From Brachybacterium paraconglomeratum (GTDB lineage Bacteria > Actinomycetota > Actinomycetes > Actinomycetales > Dermabacteraceae): a DNA stretch of 64,000 nt. The position numbers and the translations under genes were made by a program. The stretch lies in contig NZ_ML133863.1 in assembly GCF_003994255.1 (NCBI RefSeq), positions 1 to 64,000 of the forward strand, written 5' to 3'. The notes under the pieces were generated by a model. The model did not search any database and was not told where the DNA came from. It worked only from the letters and a program-made list of their open reading frames with translations. Positions 7,454 through 16,606 of this stretch are shown here, in pieces; position 1 is the first letter of the stretch, and each line of letters begins with the position of its first letter.

Positions 7454-8956
7454 GTGAAGACTTTTTCCCGCCGCACCGTGTTCTCCGGAGGCCTCGGCGC
7501 GGCAGCACTGACGCTCGCGGCATGTGGCGACCGAGCCGCTCCGACCGAAGTTGGAGGCTTCGCACCGCCTCCTGCCCTGACGCCGAAAGCCGGTCAGAAC
7601 GTCGTCACCCAGACCCTCGCCGCGGCGCCGACGACGGTGGACCTCGGAGGGAAGACGGTCTCGACCTGGGCATACGGCGAGTCCCTCCCCGGGCCGCTGA
7701 TCCGCGCCACGGCCGGGGATCTGCTGCGCATCACGCTCGAGAACCGCCTGCCCGAGGCCTCCACGATCCACTGGCACGGCATCCGACTGCACAATGCAGC
7801 CGACGGGGTTCCGGGGATGACGCAGGACCCGGTCAAGCCGGACACCTCCTTCACCTACGAGTTCGTCGCCCCCGACCCCGGCACTTACTTCCTCCACTCC
7901 CACGTCGGCCTGCAGCTGGACCGCGGGCTCTACGCGCCGCTGATCATCGACGATCCCGACGAACCCGGTGACTACGATGCGGAATGGATCGTGACTCTCG
8001 ATGACTGGATCGATGGGACCGGGCAGACCCCCGACGAGGTCCTGGCCGCGCTGACCGGCGCCCGGCCTTCGGATGGCGGCGGCATGGACCACGGCGACAT
8101 GCCCATGGGCGACGACGGACCTGGCGGCATGGACCACGGCGGCATGCCGATGGGGGACGAGCCCTGGGGCGACGCCGGTGACGTGGCCTACCCCCACTTC
8201 CTGGTCAACGGCCGGGTTCCCGAAGCACCGGAGATCTTCGAGGCGAAGCCCGGCCAGCGCGTGCGCATCCGTCTGATCAACGCCTCCGCCGACACCATCT
8301 TCGCCCTCGCGCTCGGCGACCACGACCTCTCCGTCACCCAATCGGACGGGTTCGCCGTCGAGCCGGTCACCGTCAAGGCGCTGTACCTCGGCATGGGTGA
8401 GCGGTATGACGTGGTGGTCACGGTGAAGAACGGCATGTTCCCTCTGGTGGCGCGTCCCGTCGGGAAGTCCAGCGGCGGTCAAGGGCTCGCCGTGCTGAGG
8501 ACCGGTGCCGGGGAAGTGCCCGCTCCGGACGTTCAGGTCCGGGAGCTCGACGAGGACGTCCTCATCGGGTCCACCCTGGAACCGGCCGAGACCGCACGGC
8601 TCGAGGACCGCGCCGTCGACACCGAGCTGGAGCTCGCATTCCAGGGGTCAATGCAGCCGTATCAGTGGGCCATTAACGGCGCTCCCTACGGTCAGTACAC
8701 TCCACTCAGCATCCGCGAGGGGCAGCGGGTGCGGATCACCGCGACCAACGAGACGATGATGAGCCACCCCCTCCACATCCACGGGCATACGTTCGCCCTG
8801 CCGTCGGGGCTCCGGAAGGACACGGTGATGCTCGCGCCCATGGAATCGTTCGCCCTCGACTTCGATGCGGACAATCCGGGCCGGTGGGCAGCGCACTGCC
8901 ACAACGCGTACCACCAGGAAGCCGGCATGATGACAGGGATCGACTACGCGTCCTGA
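7454..8956 (+). CDS. Exported multicopper oxidase (CueO/CopA-like)
   Basis: 500 residues from a GTG at 7454 with GAAGGA about 8 bases upstream. The N-terminus SRRTVFSGG is a twin-arginine signal, followed by a lipobox-like LAAC. Copper ligands appear in the usual four blocks: HWHGIRL, HSHVG, HPLHIHGH and HCHNAYHQEAGMM (type 1 and trinuclear centres, Met as likely axial ligand). A Met/His-rich insert (GGGMDHGDMPMGDDGPGGM region, about residues 205-235) resembles the methionine-rich region of CueO and may handle Cu(I). It probably oxidises Cu(I) outside the cell. It lies within the island, next to the sensor pair. Confidence 0.92.
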   Translation: MKTFSRRTVFSGGLGAAALTLAACGDRAAPTEVGGFAPPPALTPKAGQNVVTQTLAAAPTTVDLGGKTVSTWAYGESLPGPLIRATAGDLLRITLENRLPEASTIHWHGIRLHNAADGVPGMTQDPVKPDTSFTYEFVAPDPGTYFLHSHVGLQLDRGLYAPLIIDDPDEPGDYDAEWIVTLDDWIDGTGQTPDEVLAALTGARPSDGGGMDHGDMPMGDDGPGGMDHGGMPMGDEPWGDAGDVAYPHFLVNGRVPEAPEIFEAKPGQRVRIRLINASADTIFALALGDHDLSVTQSDGFAVEPVTVKALYLGMGERYDVVVTVKNGMFPLVARPVGKSSGGQGLAVLRTGAGEVPAPDVQVRELDEDVLIGSTLEPAETARLEDRAVDTELELAFQGSMQPYQWAINGAPYGQYTPLSIREGQRVRITATNETMMSHPLHIHGHTFALPSGLRKDTVMLAPMESFALDFDADNPGRWAAHCHNAYHQEAGMMTGIDYAS

Positions 8957-8972
8957 CGTCGTACGTGCAGGT

Positions 8973-9002
8973 CCCCGACGTCGAGGGAGGCAGACGTCGG
9001 GG
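8973..9002 (+). terminator. Hairpin after the multicopper oxidase gene
   Basis: Perfect 10-bp stem CCCCGACGTC / GACGTCGGGG (8973-8982, 8993-9002) with a 10-nt loop, between convergent genes. No T-run follows. Confidence 0.55.
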
Positions 9003-9051
9003 GCCTATGGCTTGGCAGGAGCGAGAACTGACTGCTACCCCAGTGTGGCCG

Positions 9052-9678
9052 TCAGCGTCCTTCGGAGGCGGTGAAGGCTGGGAGCAGGGTTCCGATGATG
9101 AGGTCGGCCGCGTCCCTGCGCTCGATCCGTCCAGCGGTCACCTCTTCGGCGGCGGCGTTCATGGCCAGATGGGTGACGGCGAGAAGCCAGCTGACCGGAA
9201 GCTCTGCGCGGAACACCCCTTCACGCTGTCCGCGTTCGAAGAGACCCTGCATGCGCCCCTCGGCCACCTCATGCATCTCACGGATACGCGCTGACGGCAA
9301 TTCGCGCTGTGCCACCACGAGCACAGAGCGGACACGTTCCAGGAGAGACCAGCTCGACGCGATGAGGGCTTCGAGCGCTGCCGCTGGGTCCCCGTCGAGG
9401 GGTACGTTCCCGAGGACGTCCTCGGCCTGCTCGAGGCTGTCCGCGAGGGTCGCATCGATCAGTGCCGCGCGGTTGGCGAAGTGCCCGTACAGGGTCATGC
9501 GGCCCACGCCGGCTTCGGCGGCGATGTCGGCGACAGAAGCGTCCGGGTTCTTGCGCAGCGCGACCGGCGCGGCGGCGAGGATCTTCGCCCGGTTGCGCTG
9601 TGCGTCGACTCGCTGATTGACCGCCAGACCGCTCTTGCCGCGTTCACCTGCTGCGGTCGTGCCCTTGACGTTCGGCAT
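9052..9678 (-). CDS. TetR-family repressor of the adjacent efflux pump
   Basis: 208 residues. N-terminal TetR DNA-binding domain (about 25-75) with helix-turn-helix ASVADIAAEAGVGRMTLYGHF; the C-terminal ligand domain is not assignable to a substrate. It is divergent from an MFS exporter 168 bp away, with a large inverted repeat between them, the standard layout of a TetR repressor controlling itself and a drug pump. The substrate is unknown; location in the copper island alone does not show that it senses copper. Confidence 0.9.
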   Translation of the reverse strand: MPNVKGTTAAGERGKSGLAVNQRVDAQRNRAKILAAAPVALRKNPDASVADIAAEAGVGRMTLYGHFANRAALIDATLADSLEQAEDVLGNVPLDGDPAAALEALIASSWSLLERVRSVLVVAQRELPSARIREMHEVAEGRMQGLFERGQREGVFRAELPVSWLLAVTHLAMNAAAEEVTAGRIERRDAADLIIGTLLPAFTASEGR

Positions 9679-9704
9679 CTTACACCTCTAACTCGTACGG
9701 GAAT

Positions 9705-9736
9705 GTATGGGTTACTCTATCGGTTGTAACCCGTAC
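9705..9736. promoter_or_regulatory. TetR operator candidate
   Basis: Inverted repeat with 11-bp arms GTATGGGTTAC (9705-9715) and GTAACCCGTAC (9726-9736), one mismatch, 10-bp spacer, centred between the tetR and MFS genes. A further GTACGGG upstream (about 9696) repeats the half-site. Confidence 0.72.
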
Positions 9737-9809
9737 ACCGATGTTCGAGTTCGGTGTTGTGGGGTCCCACCCCACGGAAACGCAGTCAAGGACGGAAGGG
9801 CCAGAGGCC

Positions 9810-9854
9810 ATGAGAATGAAGAAGCATGAGACGAACGAGGTGCGCCATGTCTGA
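9810..9854 (+). CDS. Possible 14-codon leader peptide overlapping the MFS start
   Basis: ATG at 9810 opens a 14-codon frame (MRMKKHETNEVRHV) whose TGA at 9852-9854 lies just inside the MFS gene starting at 9847. GGAAGG lies upstream at suitable distance. The overlap would couple translation of the two frames. It may be chance; no stall motif is obvious. Confidence 0.25.
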   Translation: MRMKKHETNEVRHV

Positions 9855-11412
9855 AGCGGATGCACCTGTACCCCGGACGGGGGCGAAGCAGTGGTGGGGT
9901 CTTGCGGTACTCGTGATCCCCTCCACGCTGCTGTTCATGATGTTGACGATCCTGTTCCTCGCGGCCCCGAACATGGCCGCGGACCTGATCCCGACGAGCG
10001 CACAGCTGCTATGGATTCTCGACATCTACGGGTTCGTGATGGCCGGGTTCCTCGTCGCGATGGGCGTCCTCGGCGACCGCGTCGGCAAGCGCCGACTCAT
10101 GGTTCTCGGCGCCATCGTGTTCGGGATCGTCTCGATCGCCGCGGCGCTGACGACGAGCCCGGAGCTGATGATCCTCTGGCGAGCCGTTCTCGGGCTCGGA
10201 GGAGCCATGATGCTTCCCTCCACCCTCGGGCTGATCTTCGTGCTGTTCGCCGACCCGAAGGCCCGCGGAATCGCGATCGGGGTGTGGGCCGGCGGCATCT
10301 CCGCAGGTGTCGCGCTCGGCCCCCTGCTCAGCGGGCTCCTGCTCGAGGCGTTCGGCTGGCAGTCGACCTTCCTAGTCGCCGTCCCGGTGATGGCGCTGGT
10401 CGCGATCGGTGCCCCGCTGCTCCTACCTGAGCACAAGGATCGTACTGCGAAGATCGACCTGTTCAGCGCCCTACTTCTCGTCGCCTCGCTACTCGGGATC
10501 ATCTACAGCATCAAGCGCTTCGCTACCCAGGAGCCGGTCGGGCCATCGATCGGACTGCTGGTCGCCGGAGCGCTGATCGGTCTATGGTTCGTGATCCGGC
10601 AGCTGCGCGCCACACACCCTCTACTGGATGTGCGACTGTTCGCCAACCGCACCGTCAGTGGAGCGCTCACCGTTTTCCTCCTGTCGGCTGCGGCATTGGG
10701 AGGGGTGTACTCCCTGTTCACCCAGTACCTGCAACAGGTTCAGGGGCTCTCGCCGATGCAGGCGGGGCTATCGATCATCCCCGCCGCGGCGGTCCTCATC
10801 GTCGTCTCCACCCTCTCCCCGATGCTGGCCCGGAAATTCCGTCCTGGCAACGTGATCGCGCTCGGCCTGCTCACGCAGATCGTCGGGTACATCTTGTTCA
10901 CGCAGCTGGACGCCGGCACGGGCCTCGCACTCGTGATCGCGAGCTTCGTGGTCACATACCCGGGGGTTGCACCATCGATGGCGCTGACGACGGAACTGGT
11001 CGTCAGCTCGGTCCCGCCGGAGAAGGCCGGCGGCGCCTCCGGTTTGGCGACCACCGTGAACGACTTGGGCATCTCCCTGGGGGTGGCGGTCATCGGCAGC
11101 ATTGGCATTGCCACCTACCGCGGCCAGATCGCCGACACCATGCCCGACGGCGTGCCAGCAGAAGCAGCGGTCGCCGCGGAGTCCGGCATCGATGGAGCCC
11201 TCGCCACCGCGGGACAGCTGCCCGACGCGGTCGGCGCAGCCCTGACCACCGCGGCGCAACAGGCGTTCACCAGCGGGCTGAACACCGCCGGCATGGTCTC
11301 CGCTGCCATCGCCGCTCTCGCCGCACTCATTGCCGCTACGCGGTTGCGCCATATCCGACCCACCGGTGAGTCCGCGTCCGAATCGAGGCCCGCCGAGGAA
11401 TCCGTGCGGTGA
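9847..11412 (+). CDS. MFS drug exporter, DHA2 (14-TM, QacA-like) family
   Basis: 521 residues and about 14 membrane segments. The QacA-type signature LWILDIYGFVMAG is in TM2, GDRVGKRR is the TM2-3 loop motif, and a motif-C-like glycine pattern follows (GGISAGVALGPLLSG). The ATG at 9847 has GAGG 8 bases upstream and is preferred to one at 9826. It is an inner-membrane proton-coupled efflux pump of unknown substrate, very likely repressed by the divergent TetR protein. The C-terminus is polar and Ser/Glu-rich. Confidence 0.88.
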   Translation: MSEADAPVPRTGAKQWWGLAVLVIPSTLLFMMLTILFLAAPNMAADLIPTSAQLLWILDIYGFVMAGFLVAMGVLGDRVGKRRLMVLGAIVFGIVSIAAALTTSPELMILWRAVLGLGGAMMLPSTLGLIFVLFADPKARGIAIGVWAGGISAGVALGPLLSGLLLEAFGWQSTFLVAVPVMALVAIGAPLLLPEHKDRTAKIDLFSALLLVASLLGIIYSIKRFATQEPVGPSIGLLVAGALIGLWFVIRQLRATHPLLDVRLFANRTVSGALTVFLLSAAALGGVYSLFTQYLQQVQGLSPMQAGLSIIPAAAVLIVVSTLSPMLARKFRPGNVIALGLLTQIVGYILFTQLDAGTGLALVIASFVVTYPGVAPSMALTTELVVSSVPPEKAGGASGLATTVNDLGISLGVAVIGSIGIATYRGQIADTMPDGVPAEAAVAAESGIDGALATAGQLPDAVGAALTTAAQQAFTSGLNTAGMVSAAIAALAALIAATRLRHIRPTGESASESRPAEESVR

Positions 11413-11497
11413 GTGGAGCCGGCGAGCCGCTGCCCGGCACTCGTAGCCACAGGCCTTGCGTGGTACCGGGAGGGGGTATAGCCTCAACCCTGGAAAG

Positions 11498-11514
11498 ATA
11501 CCCCGTGGGGGTAT
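11498..11514. promoter_or_regulatory. CsoR operator before copZ
   Basis: ATACCCC-GTG-GGGGTAT is a perfect 7-3-7 palindrome of the classic CsoR type, 22 bp before the copZ start. TATACA at 11512-11517 may be the -10 element, so a bound repressor would block the promoter. A half-site AGGGGGTATA lies at 11471-11480. Confidence 0.88.
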
Positions 11515-11536
11515 ACAAATTGAGAGGAGCACGACC

Positions 11537-11752
11537 ATGACGACGACGAACGAGTATCAGGTGACCGGAATGACCTGTGGGCACTGCGAGATGTCCGTCC
11601 GCGAGGAGGTCGGCGAGCTGTCCGGGGTGACTGACATTCAGGTCAGCGCCCAGACGGGCCGCCTCGTCGTCACCTCCGAGGAGCCCCTCGACGACGCACA
11701 GGTCCTCACCGCGGTCGAGGAGGCCGGCTACTCGGCGGTCAAGACCCGATGA
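11537..11752 (+). CDS. copZ: Cytosolic copper chaperone CopZ
   Basis: 71 residues, a single HMA domain with the metal site GMTCGHC and the usual ferredoxin-like pattern ending VEEAGYSAV. It carries Cu(I) to the P-type ATPases. GAGAGGAGC precedes the ATG at 11537; in-frame codons upstream lie in the operator and are not used. The stop overlaps the next start (ATGA). First gene of a CsoR-controlled operon. Confidence 0.93.
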   Translation: MTTTNEYQVTGMTCGHCEMSVREEVGELSGVTDIQVSAQTGRLVVTSEEPLDDAQVLTAVEEAGYSAVKTR

Positions 11753-12699
11753 ATGCCGCGGGACGACTGATCGCCTACGGCGCTGCGATCGCAGTGACCT
11801 TCGGCGGCGCATTCGTCGCAGCCGGCGCCGTCGTCCCGGACCGGGTCGTCGAGCGATGGTCGGCGCAGGCAGCCGACACATCGTACGACGATCCCGACCA
11901 CGGTGGAGGCGCGGATACGCAGCCCGAGGCCGCACCGCAGAAGGGAGTATCGATGTCATCGCAGGGATACGTGCTGTCCGAGGTTTCCGCTCCGCAGTCC
12001 GCTGAGCAGGCCGGAGAGCTCGCCTACACGATCACCGGGCCCGACGGGAGCCCCGTCACGGAGTATCAGGAGGCTCATGAGAAGGAGATGCACCTGATCG
12101 TTGTCCGCACCGACGGCACCCAGTACCGCCATGTGCACCCGGAGCTGGACCCATCCACCGGCAGCTGGTCCCTGCCCTGGCAGTGGGAGGAAGCCGGTAC
12201 GTACAAGATCTACGCCGACTTCGCCCCCACCGGCGACGGCGAGGACACCCTGACGCTGTCGCGAACCGTTGACGTTGCCGGCGAACTCACGCCGGTCACC
12301 GACCGTCTCCTCTCCGCGAAGGACGAGGTCGACGGGTTCGAGGTGACTCTGGACGGAGAGCTGACTGCCGGGACATCCAGCGACCTCACGCTGAGCGTCA
12401 CCCAGGACGGCGCTCCGGTGACCACCTTGGAGCCCTACCTCGGCGCCTTCGGCCATCTCGTCGCCCTGCGCGAGGGCGATATGGAGTACCTCCACGTCCA
12501 CGCCGAGGGCGAGGACCCGGCTGCCGGGGAGACCTCCGGCCCGGAGATCTCCTTCATGGCGGAGGCCCCTACGGCCGGCCGCTACTACCTCTATCTGGAC
12601 TTCCAGATCGATGGCGAGGTGCACACCGCGCAGTTCATCGTCGAGGCGGAGCAGGGCACCGAGAACGAGAGCGCCGATGCGCACCCGGACGGTCACTGA
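11749..12699 (+). CDS. Membrane-anchored extracytoplasmic protein of copper operons, unknown function
   Basis: 316 residues, one N-terminal membrane helix (about 5-28) and an outside domain with two His motifs, TQYRHVHPELD near 127 and EYLHVHAEGED near 247, each within a beta-rich repeat (compare LIVVRTDGTQY with LVALREGDMEY). This duplicated layout suggests two cupredoxin- or Ig-like modules each offering an H-x-H metal site. I recognise it as a protein seen beside actinobacterial copZ/copA genes but know no tested function. The start overlaps the copZ stop by four bases, so the two are coupled. A copper-binding role is inference. Confidence 0.82.
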   Translation: MNAAGRLIAYGAAIAVTFGGAFVAAGAVVPDRVVERWSAQAADTSYDDPDHGGGADTQPEAAPQKGVSMSSQGYVLSEVSAPQSAEQAGELAYTITGPDGSPVTEYQEAHEKEMHLIVVRTDGTQYRHVHPELDPSTGSWSLPWQWEEAGTYKIYADFAPTGDGEDTLTLSRTVDVAGELTPVTDRLLSAKDEVDGFEVTLDGELTAGTSSDLTLSVTQDGAPVTTLEPYLGAFGHLVALREGDMEYLHVHAEGEDPAAGETSGPEISFMAEAPTAGRYYLYLDFQIDGEVHTAQFIVEAEQGTENESADAHPDGH

Positions 12700-12747
12700 C
12701 CCCTCCGGGCCGGATCGACCGTCGCAACAGATCGGAAAGGACCTGGA

Positions 12748-15021
12748 GTGAACACCGAAGCACCGCTCATCGCGGAGGCCGGCATCGAGCTGGAAATCGG
12801 CGGCATGACATGCGCATCCTGCGCGAACCGGATCGAGCGGAAACTCAACAAGCTCGACGGCATCACCGCGACCGTCAACTACGCCACCGAGAAAGCCAAG
12901 GTGACGGCCCCAGAGGGCTACGATCCGCAGCTGCTCGTCAGTGAAGTCGAAAAGACCGGCTACACCGCCGCGCTACCCAAGCCCACCACCGGCAAGGACT
13001 CAGCGAACACGCCTGGGGACGATCAGGAGGACTCCGACCCGGAGCTGACCTCGCTACGCCACCGGCTGATCGGTGCGGTCGCGCTGACCGTCCCGGTCAT
13101 CGCGATGGCGATGATCCCCGCCATTCAGTTCCCCTACTGGCAGTGGCTCTCCCTCGCGCTCGCGGCCCCGGTCATCGTGTGGGGCGCCTGGCCGTTCCAC
13201 AAGGCGGCCTGGACGAACCTCAAGCACGGCGCAGCCACGATGGACACGCTCATCTCGATGGGCACCTCCGCCGCCCTGCTGTGGTCCCTGTACGCACTGT
13301 TCTTCGGAACCGCCGGCACCCCAGGCATGACTCACCCCTTCGAGCTGACGATCGCGCCCTCCGACGGTGCGGCGAACATCTACCTCGAGGTCGGCGCGGG
13401 CGTCACGATGTTCATCCTGGCCGGCCGCTACTTCGAGAAGCGCTCCAAGCGCCAGGCCGGCGCCGCACTGCGCGCCCTGCTCGAGCTCGGCGCGAAAGAA
13501 GTCTCCGTGCTGCGCGGAGGCCAGGAGCAGAAGATCGCCATCGACGATCTCGTAGAGGGTGACGATTTCATCGTCCGCCCCGGCGAGAAGATCGCCACCG
13601 ACGGCACCGTCGTCTCCGGCACCTCCGCGGTCGACGCCTCCATGCTCACCGGGGAGTCGGTTCCCGTCGAGGTGAGTGAGGGGGACGCCGTCACCGGCGC
13701 CACCGTCAACGCCGGCGGACGCCTCGTGGTCCGCGCCACGCGCATCGGCTCCGACACCCAGCTGGCTCAGATGGCGAAGCTCGTCGAGGACGCCCAGACC
13801 GGCAAGGCCGAGGTCCAACGCCTGGCCGACCGCATCTCCGGGATCTTCGTGCCGATCGTCATCCTGGTCGCCGCGCTGACCCTCGGGGCGTGGCTCGGCG
13901 CCGGGTTCCCCGTCACCGCGGCCTTCACTGCAGCCGTCGCCGTGCTCGTGATCGCCTGCCCCTGCGCGCTGGGTCTGGCGACCCCGACCGCGCTGCTGGT
14001 GGGCACCGGCCGCGGAGCCCAGATGGGTGTGCTCATCAAGGGACCCGAGGTGCTCGAATCCACCCGCAAGGTCGACACCGTGGTGCTGGACAAGACCGGC
14101 ACCGTCACCACCGGCAAGATGACCCTCACCGATGTCGTCACCGATGAAGGCACCGATCGCGCCGAGCTGCTGCGACTGGCCGGCGCCGTTGAGGACTCCT
14201 CCGAGCACCCGATCGCCCAGGCGATCGCCAAGGGCGCCACCCAGGAGGTCGGCGAACTCCCGACGCTGTCGGACTTCACCAACGTCGAGGGCAAGGGCGT
14301 GCGCGGCACCGTCGAGGGACGCACCGTCGTCGTCGGCCGCGAGAGCCTCCTCGCCGAGACACAGATGACCCTGAGCCCCGAGGTCGCTGCCGCCAAGGCG
14401 GACGCCGAGGAGCAGGGCAAGACCGTCGTCGCCATCGGCTGGGACGGCATCGCCCGCGGGATCCTGGTGGTCGCCGACACGGTCAAGCCCACCAGCGCTG
14501 AGGCCGTCACCGCGATGAAGGCGCTGGGTCTGACCCCGGTCCTGCTGACCGGCGATAACGAGGCCGTGGCCCGCCAGATCGCCGCTGAGGTCGGCATCGA
14601 CGAGGTCATCGCCGAAGTCCTACCGTCGGAGAAGGTCGATGTGGTCTCCCGCCTCCAGCGCGAGGGCCGCACCGTCGCAATGGTCGGCGACGGCGTCAAT
14701 GACGCACCTGCCCTCGCCCAGGCCGACCTGGGACTGGCGATGGGCACCGGCACCGACGTCGCGATCGAGGCCAGCGACATCACCCTGGTACGAGGCGACC
14801 TCCGCAGCGCCGTCGATGCCATCCGCCTGTCCCGCAAGACCCTCTCGACCATCAAAACCAACCTGTTCTGGGCCTTCGCCTACAACACGGCCGCGATCCC
14901 CATCGCCGCGCTCGGCATGCTCAACCCCATGCTCGCCGGCGCCGCGATGGCCTTCTCCAGCGTCTTCGTCGTGGGCAACAGCCTGCGCCTGCGCGGCTTC
15001 ACCTCCATCGCGAAGAACTGA
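12748..15021 (+). CDS. copA: Copper-exporting P1B-1 ATPase CopA
   Basis: 757 residues from a GTG with GGAAAGGA upstream. One N-terminal HMA domain (GMTCASC, residues 19-25), eight membrane segments with the ion-path motif CPC near 404 ([15 protein letters not shown]), the actuator motif TGES, phosphorylation motif DKTGTVT near 448, SEHPIAQAI (HP motif) and [16 protein letters not shown] in the ATP domain. These define a Cu(I) exporter. It belongs to the copZ operon and should be induced with it through CsoR. Confidence 0.96.
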   Translation: MNTEAPLIAEAGIELEIGGMTCASCANRIERKLNKLDGITATVNYATEKAKVTAPEGYDPQLLVSEVEKTGYTAALPKPTTGKDSANTPGDDQEDSDPELTSLRHRLIGAVALTVPVIAMAMIPAIQFPYWQWLSLALAAPVIVWGAWPFHKAAWTNLKHGAATMDTLISMGTSAALLWSLYALFFGTAGTPGMTHPFELTIAPSDGAANIYLEVGAGVTMFILAGRYFEKRSKRQAGAALRALLELGAKEVSVLRGGQEQKIAIDDLVEGDDFIVRPGEKIATDGTVVSGTSAVDASMLTGESVPVEVSEGDAVTGATVNAGGRLVVRATRIGSDTQLAQMAKLVEDAQTGKAEVQRLADRISGIFVPIVILVAALTLGAWLGAGFPVTAAFTAAVAVLVIACPCALGLATPTALLVGTGRGAQMGVLIKGPEVLESTRKVDTVVLDKTGTVTTGKMTLTDVVTDEGTDRAELLRLAGAVEDSSEHPIAQAIAKGATQEVGELPTLSDFTNVEGKGVRGTVEGRTVVVGRESLLAETQMTLSPEVAAAKADAEEQGKTVVAIGWDGIARGILVVADTVKPTSAEAVTAMKALGLTPVLLTGDNEAVARQIAAEVGIDEVIAEVLPSEKVDVVSRLQREGRTVAMVGDGVNDAPALAQADLGLAMGTGTDVAIEASDITLVRGDLRSAVDAIRLSRKTLSTIKTNLFWAFAYNTAAIPIAALGMLNPMLAGAAMAFSSVFVVGNSLRLRGFTSIAKN

Positions 15022-15057
15022 CCCCTCCCCGCACGAAACCACTATGGAAGGAACCCC

Positions 15058-15321
15058 ATGAACGACACGACCGACCAGACCTCCAGCTGCTGCGGCCACA
15101 CCTCCCACTCCTCCGTGGAGTCCGAGGGGCGCCCGAACCTGATGGGCGCCGCGGAGGACGACATGGCCACCTGTCCGGTGATGGAAGGCCGGCCCGTCGT
15201 CAAGAGCATCGCCGAGGCCGCGGGCTTGTACCGCGACTACGAGGGCACCCGCTACTGGCTGTGCTGCGCCGGGTGCGGTCCCCTGTTCGATGCCGACCCG
15301 CAGAAGTACGTCGCCGCCTGA
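15058..15321 (+). CDS. Small cysteine-rich YHS-like metal-binding protein
   Basis: 87 residues. The N-terminus has CC plus His (SSCCGHTSHS), and the C-terminal half has CPVMEGRPVVK followed by YWLCCAGCGPLFDADPQKYV, the pattern of the YHS/TRASH-like fold found in copper-ATPase operons. It may hold or hand over Cu(I) in the cytoplasm; no direct evidence. It starts 37 bp after copA with AAGGAAC upstream and is followed by a long hairpin. Confidence 0.8.
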   Translation: MNDTTDQTSSCCGHTSHSSVESEGRPNLMGAAEDDMATCPVMEGRPVVKSIAEAAGLYRDYEGTRYWLCCAGCGPLFDADPQKYVAA

Positions 15322-15336
15322 GGACCACCGCTCAGC

Positions 15337-15372
15337 GGGAGGGGGCCACTGTCAGGCAGTGCGCCCCCTCCC
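15337..15372 (+). terminator. Hairpin between the YHS-like gene and the flavoprotein gene
   Basis: GGGAGGGGGC (15337-15346) pairs with GCCCCCTCCC (15363-15372), and the inner CACTG/CAGTG extends the stem to 15 bp with one bulged base. Only an AT-rich CATATAG follows, not a T-run, so it may reduce rather than end transcription into the next gene. Confidence 0.55.
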
Positions 15373-15394
15373 CCATATAGATCGGAGCTCGGCA

Positions 15395-16588
15395 ATGCCC
15401 GACACGACACACGTTCTCGTCATCGGTGCAGGAGCTGCGGGGGCGGCCGCCGTTCGGGAACTCGCCCAGCACGAAGAGATCACTACAACCGCAATCATCG
15501 ATACGGAAACCACCCCGTATAACCGCACTCTGGTCAACAAGGCTGTCGCCACCGGCCTCCTCGAACCCCATCACGCACATCTGCCAGTACTGTCCGCTCC
15601 GCCAGTCCGGGATCGCGTCCAGGCGGTGGACCCCCAAGAGCAGACCGTTCACCTGCGCTCTGGAGCCCGCGTGGACTATGACGCGCTGATCGTCGCTACG
15701 GGAAGCGTGCCACGCGCCCTGCCTCCGGGTATCACCAGCCCTGCCGCCCTGGAGAGCGGACGGGTGACGCATCTGCATTCCCTGGACGATGCGCTCCGTG
15801 TGCGCGGCGTCCTCGACCGCACGCCCTCCCCGCGGGTCCTGATCTACGGGGCAGGGTTCATCGGAGCCGAGACCGCGGGAATCCTCCGCGACGCTGGATG
15901 CAGGGTCACGCTCGCTGCCTCGTCGCCCATCCCCGGGGCCACCGCCTTCGGCGCCCAGGTCGCAGGACAGCTTTCCCAGGCACATCGGGACACTGTCGAC
16001 ACGCACTTCGGTCACGCGCTGACGCGCCTTGAGCTCGTCGAGAGCGAGCTGCACGCCGAGTTCACCGACGGCCGCGTCATTGCCGCGGACCTGGCCATCA
16101 CCGCCCTTGGAACGCGCCCGCACTCCCCCTCCCCATGGGGAGGAGCGATCGCTGTCGATTCTCGGCTGCGCAGCCGTGACCACGAGAACGTCTACGCCGC
16201 AGGAGGCGTCGCGGTCCACGAGACTGACGGCACAACCTGGCGCATCGATCATTGGAGCGACGCCGAGGCACAGGGCGCGCACGCCGCACGCAGCGTCCTG
16301 GCCTCGCTCGGGCGCGCGGACGCCCCCGGGCCCTACCGACCCCGCGCCCTCTACAGCGCACAGATCCACCAGCACCTCTATCTCGCTGCTGGACACACAG
16401 GCCGATTCGGGAATTCGCGCGCCTTCTCTACCAGCCCCCTCGTTCTCACCCACGACCGAGCGGGTCGGCTCGTCGGAGTCAGCGGCTTGGACTCCGGCCC
16501 CGACGTGATGGCTCTCGTGCCGCGCCTCCACACCTCGATCACGCCGATGTTGACAGCAGAATCCGACCCCTCGACACATACCCCCTAG
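15395..16588 (+). CDS. FAD/NAD(P)-dependent oxidoreductase of the copper operon
   Basis: 397 residues with two Rossmann motifs, VIGAGAAGAAAV at the N-terminus (FAD) and IYGAGFIGAETA near 150 (NAD(P)H), plus the ATGSVPR and YAAGGV elements of ferredoxin-reductase-like flavoproteins. There is no CxxC redox pair and only one cysteine, so it is not a disulfide or mercuric reductase. GGAG precedes the ATG at 15395. Its natural electron acceptor is unknown; a Cu(II) or small-protein reductase role is speculation from its place between copper genes. Its TAG stop lies inside the copB operator. Confidence 0.82.
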   Translation: MPDTTHVLVIGAGAAGAAAVRELAQHEEITTTAIIDTETTPYNRTLVNKAVATGLLEPHHAHLPVLSAPPVRDRVQAVDPQEQTVHLRSGARVDYDALIVATGSVPRALPPGITSPAALESGRVTHLHSLDDALRVRGVLDRTPSPRVLIYGAGFIGAETAGILRDAGCRVTLAASSPIPGATAFGAQVAGQLSQAHRDTVDTHFGHALTRLELVESELHAEFTDGRVIAADLAITALGTRPHSPSPWGGAIAVDSRLRSRDHENVYAAGGVAVHETDGTTWRIDHWSDAEAQGAHAARSVLASLGRADAPGPYRPRALYSAQIHQHLYLAAGHTGRFGNSRAFSTSPLVLTHDRAGRLVGVSGLDSGPDVMALVPRLHTSITPMLTAESDPSTHTP

Positions 16589-16594
16589 GGGTAT
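16578..16594. promoter_or_regulatory. CsoR operator before copB, embedded in the upstream stop codon
   Basis: ATACCCC-CTA-GGGGTAT is a perfect 7-3-7 palindrome identical in geometry to the copZ box. The CTAG centre includes the TAG stop of the flavoprotein gene (16586-16588). The copB start follows within 13 bp, so a promoter here would give a very short or no leader. Confidence 0.88.
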
Positions 16595-16606
16595 ATGGTG
16601 GGGTGC

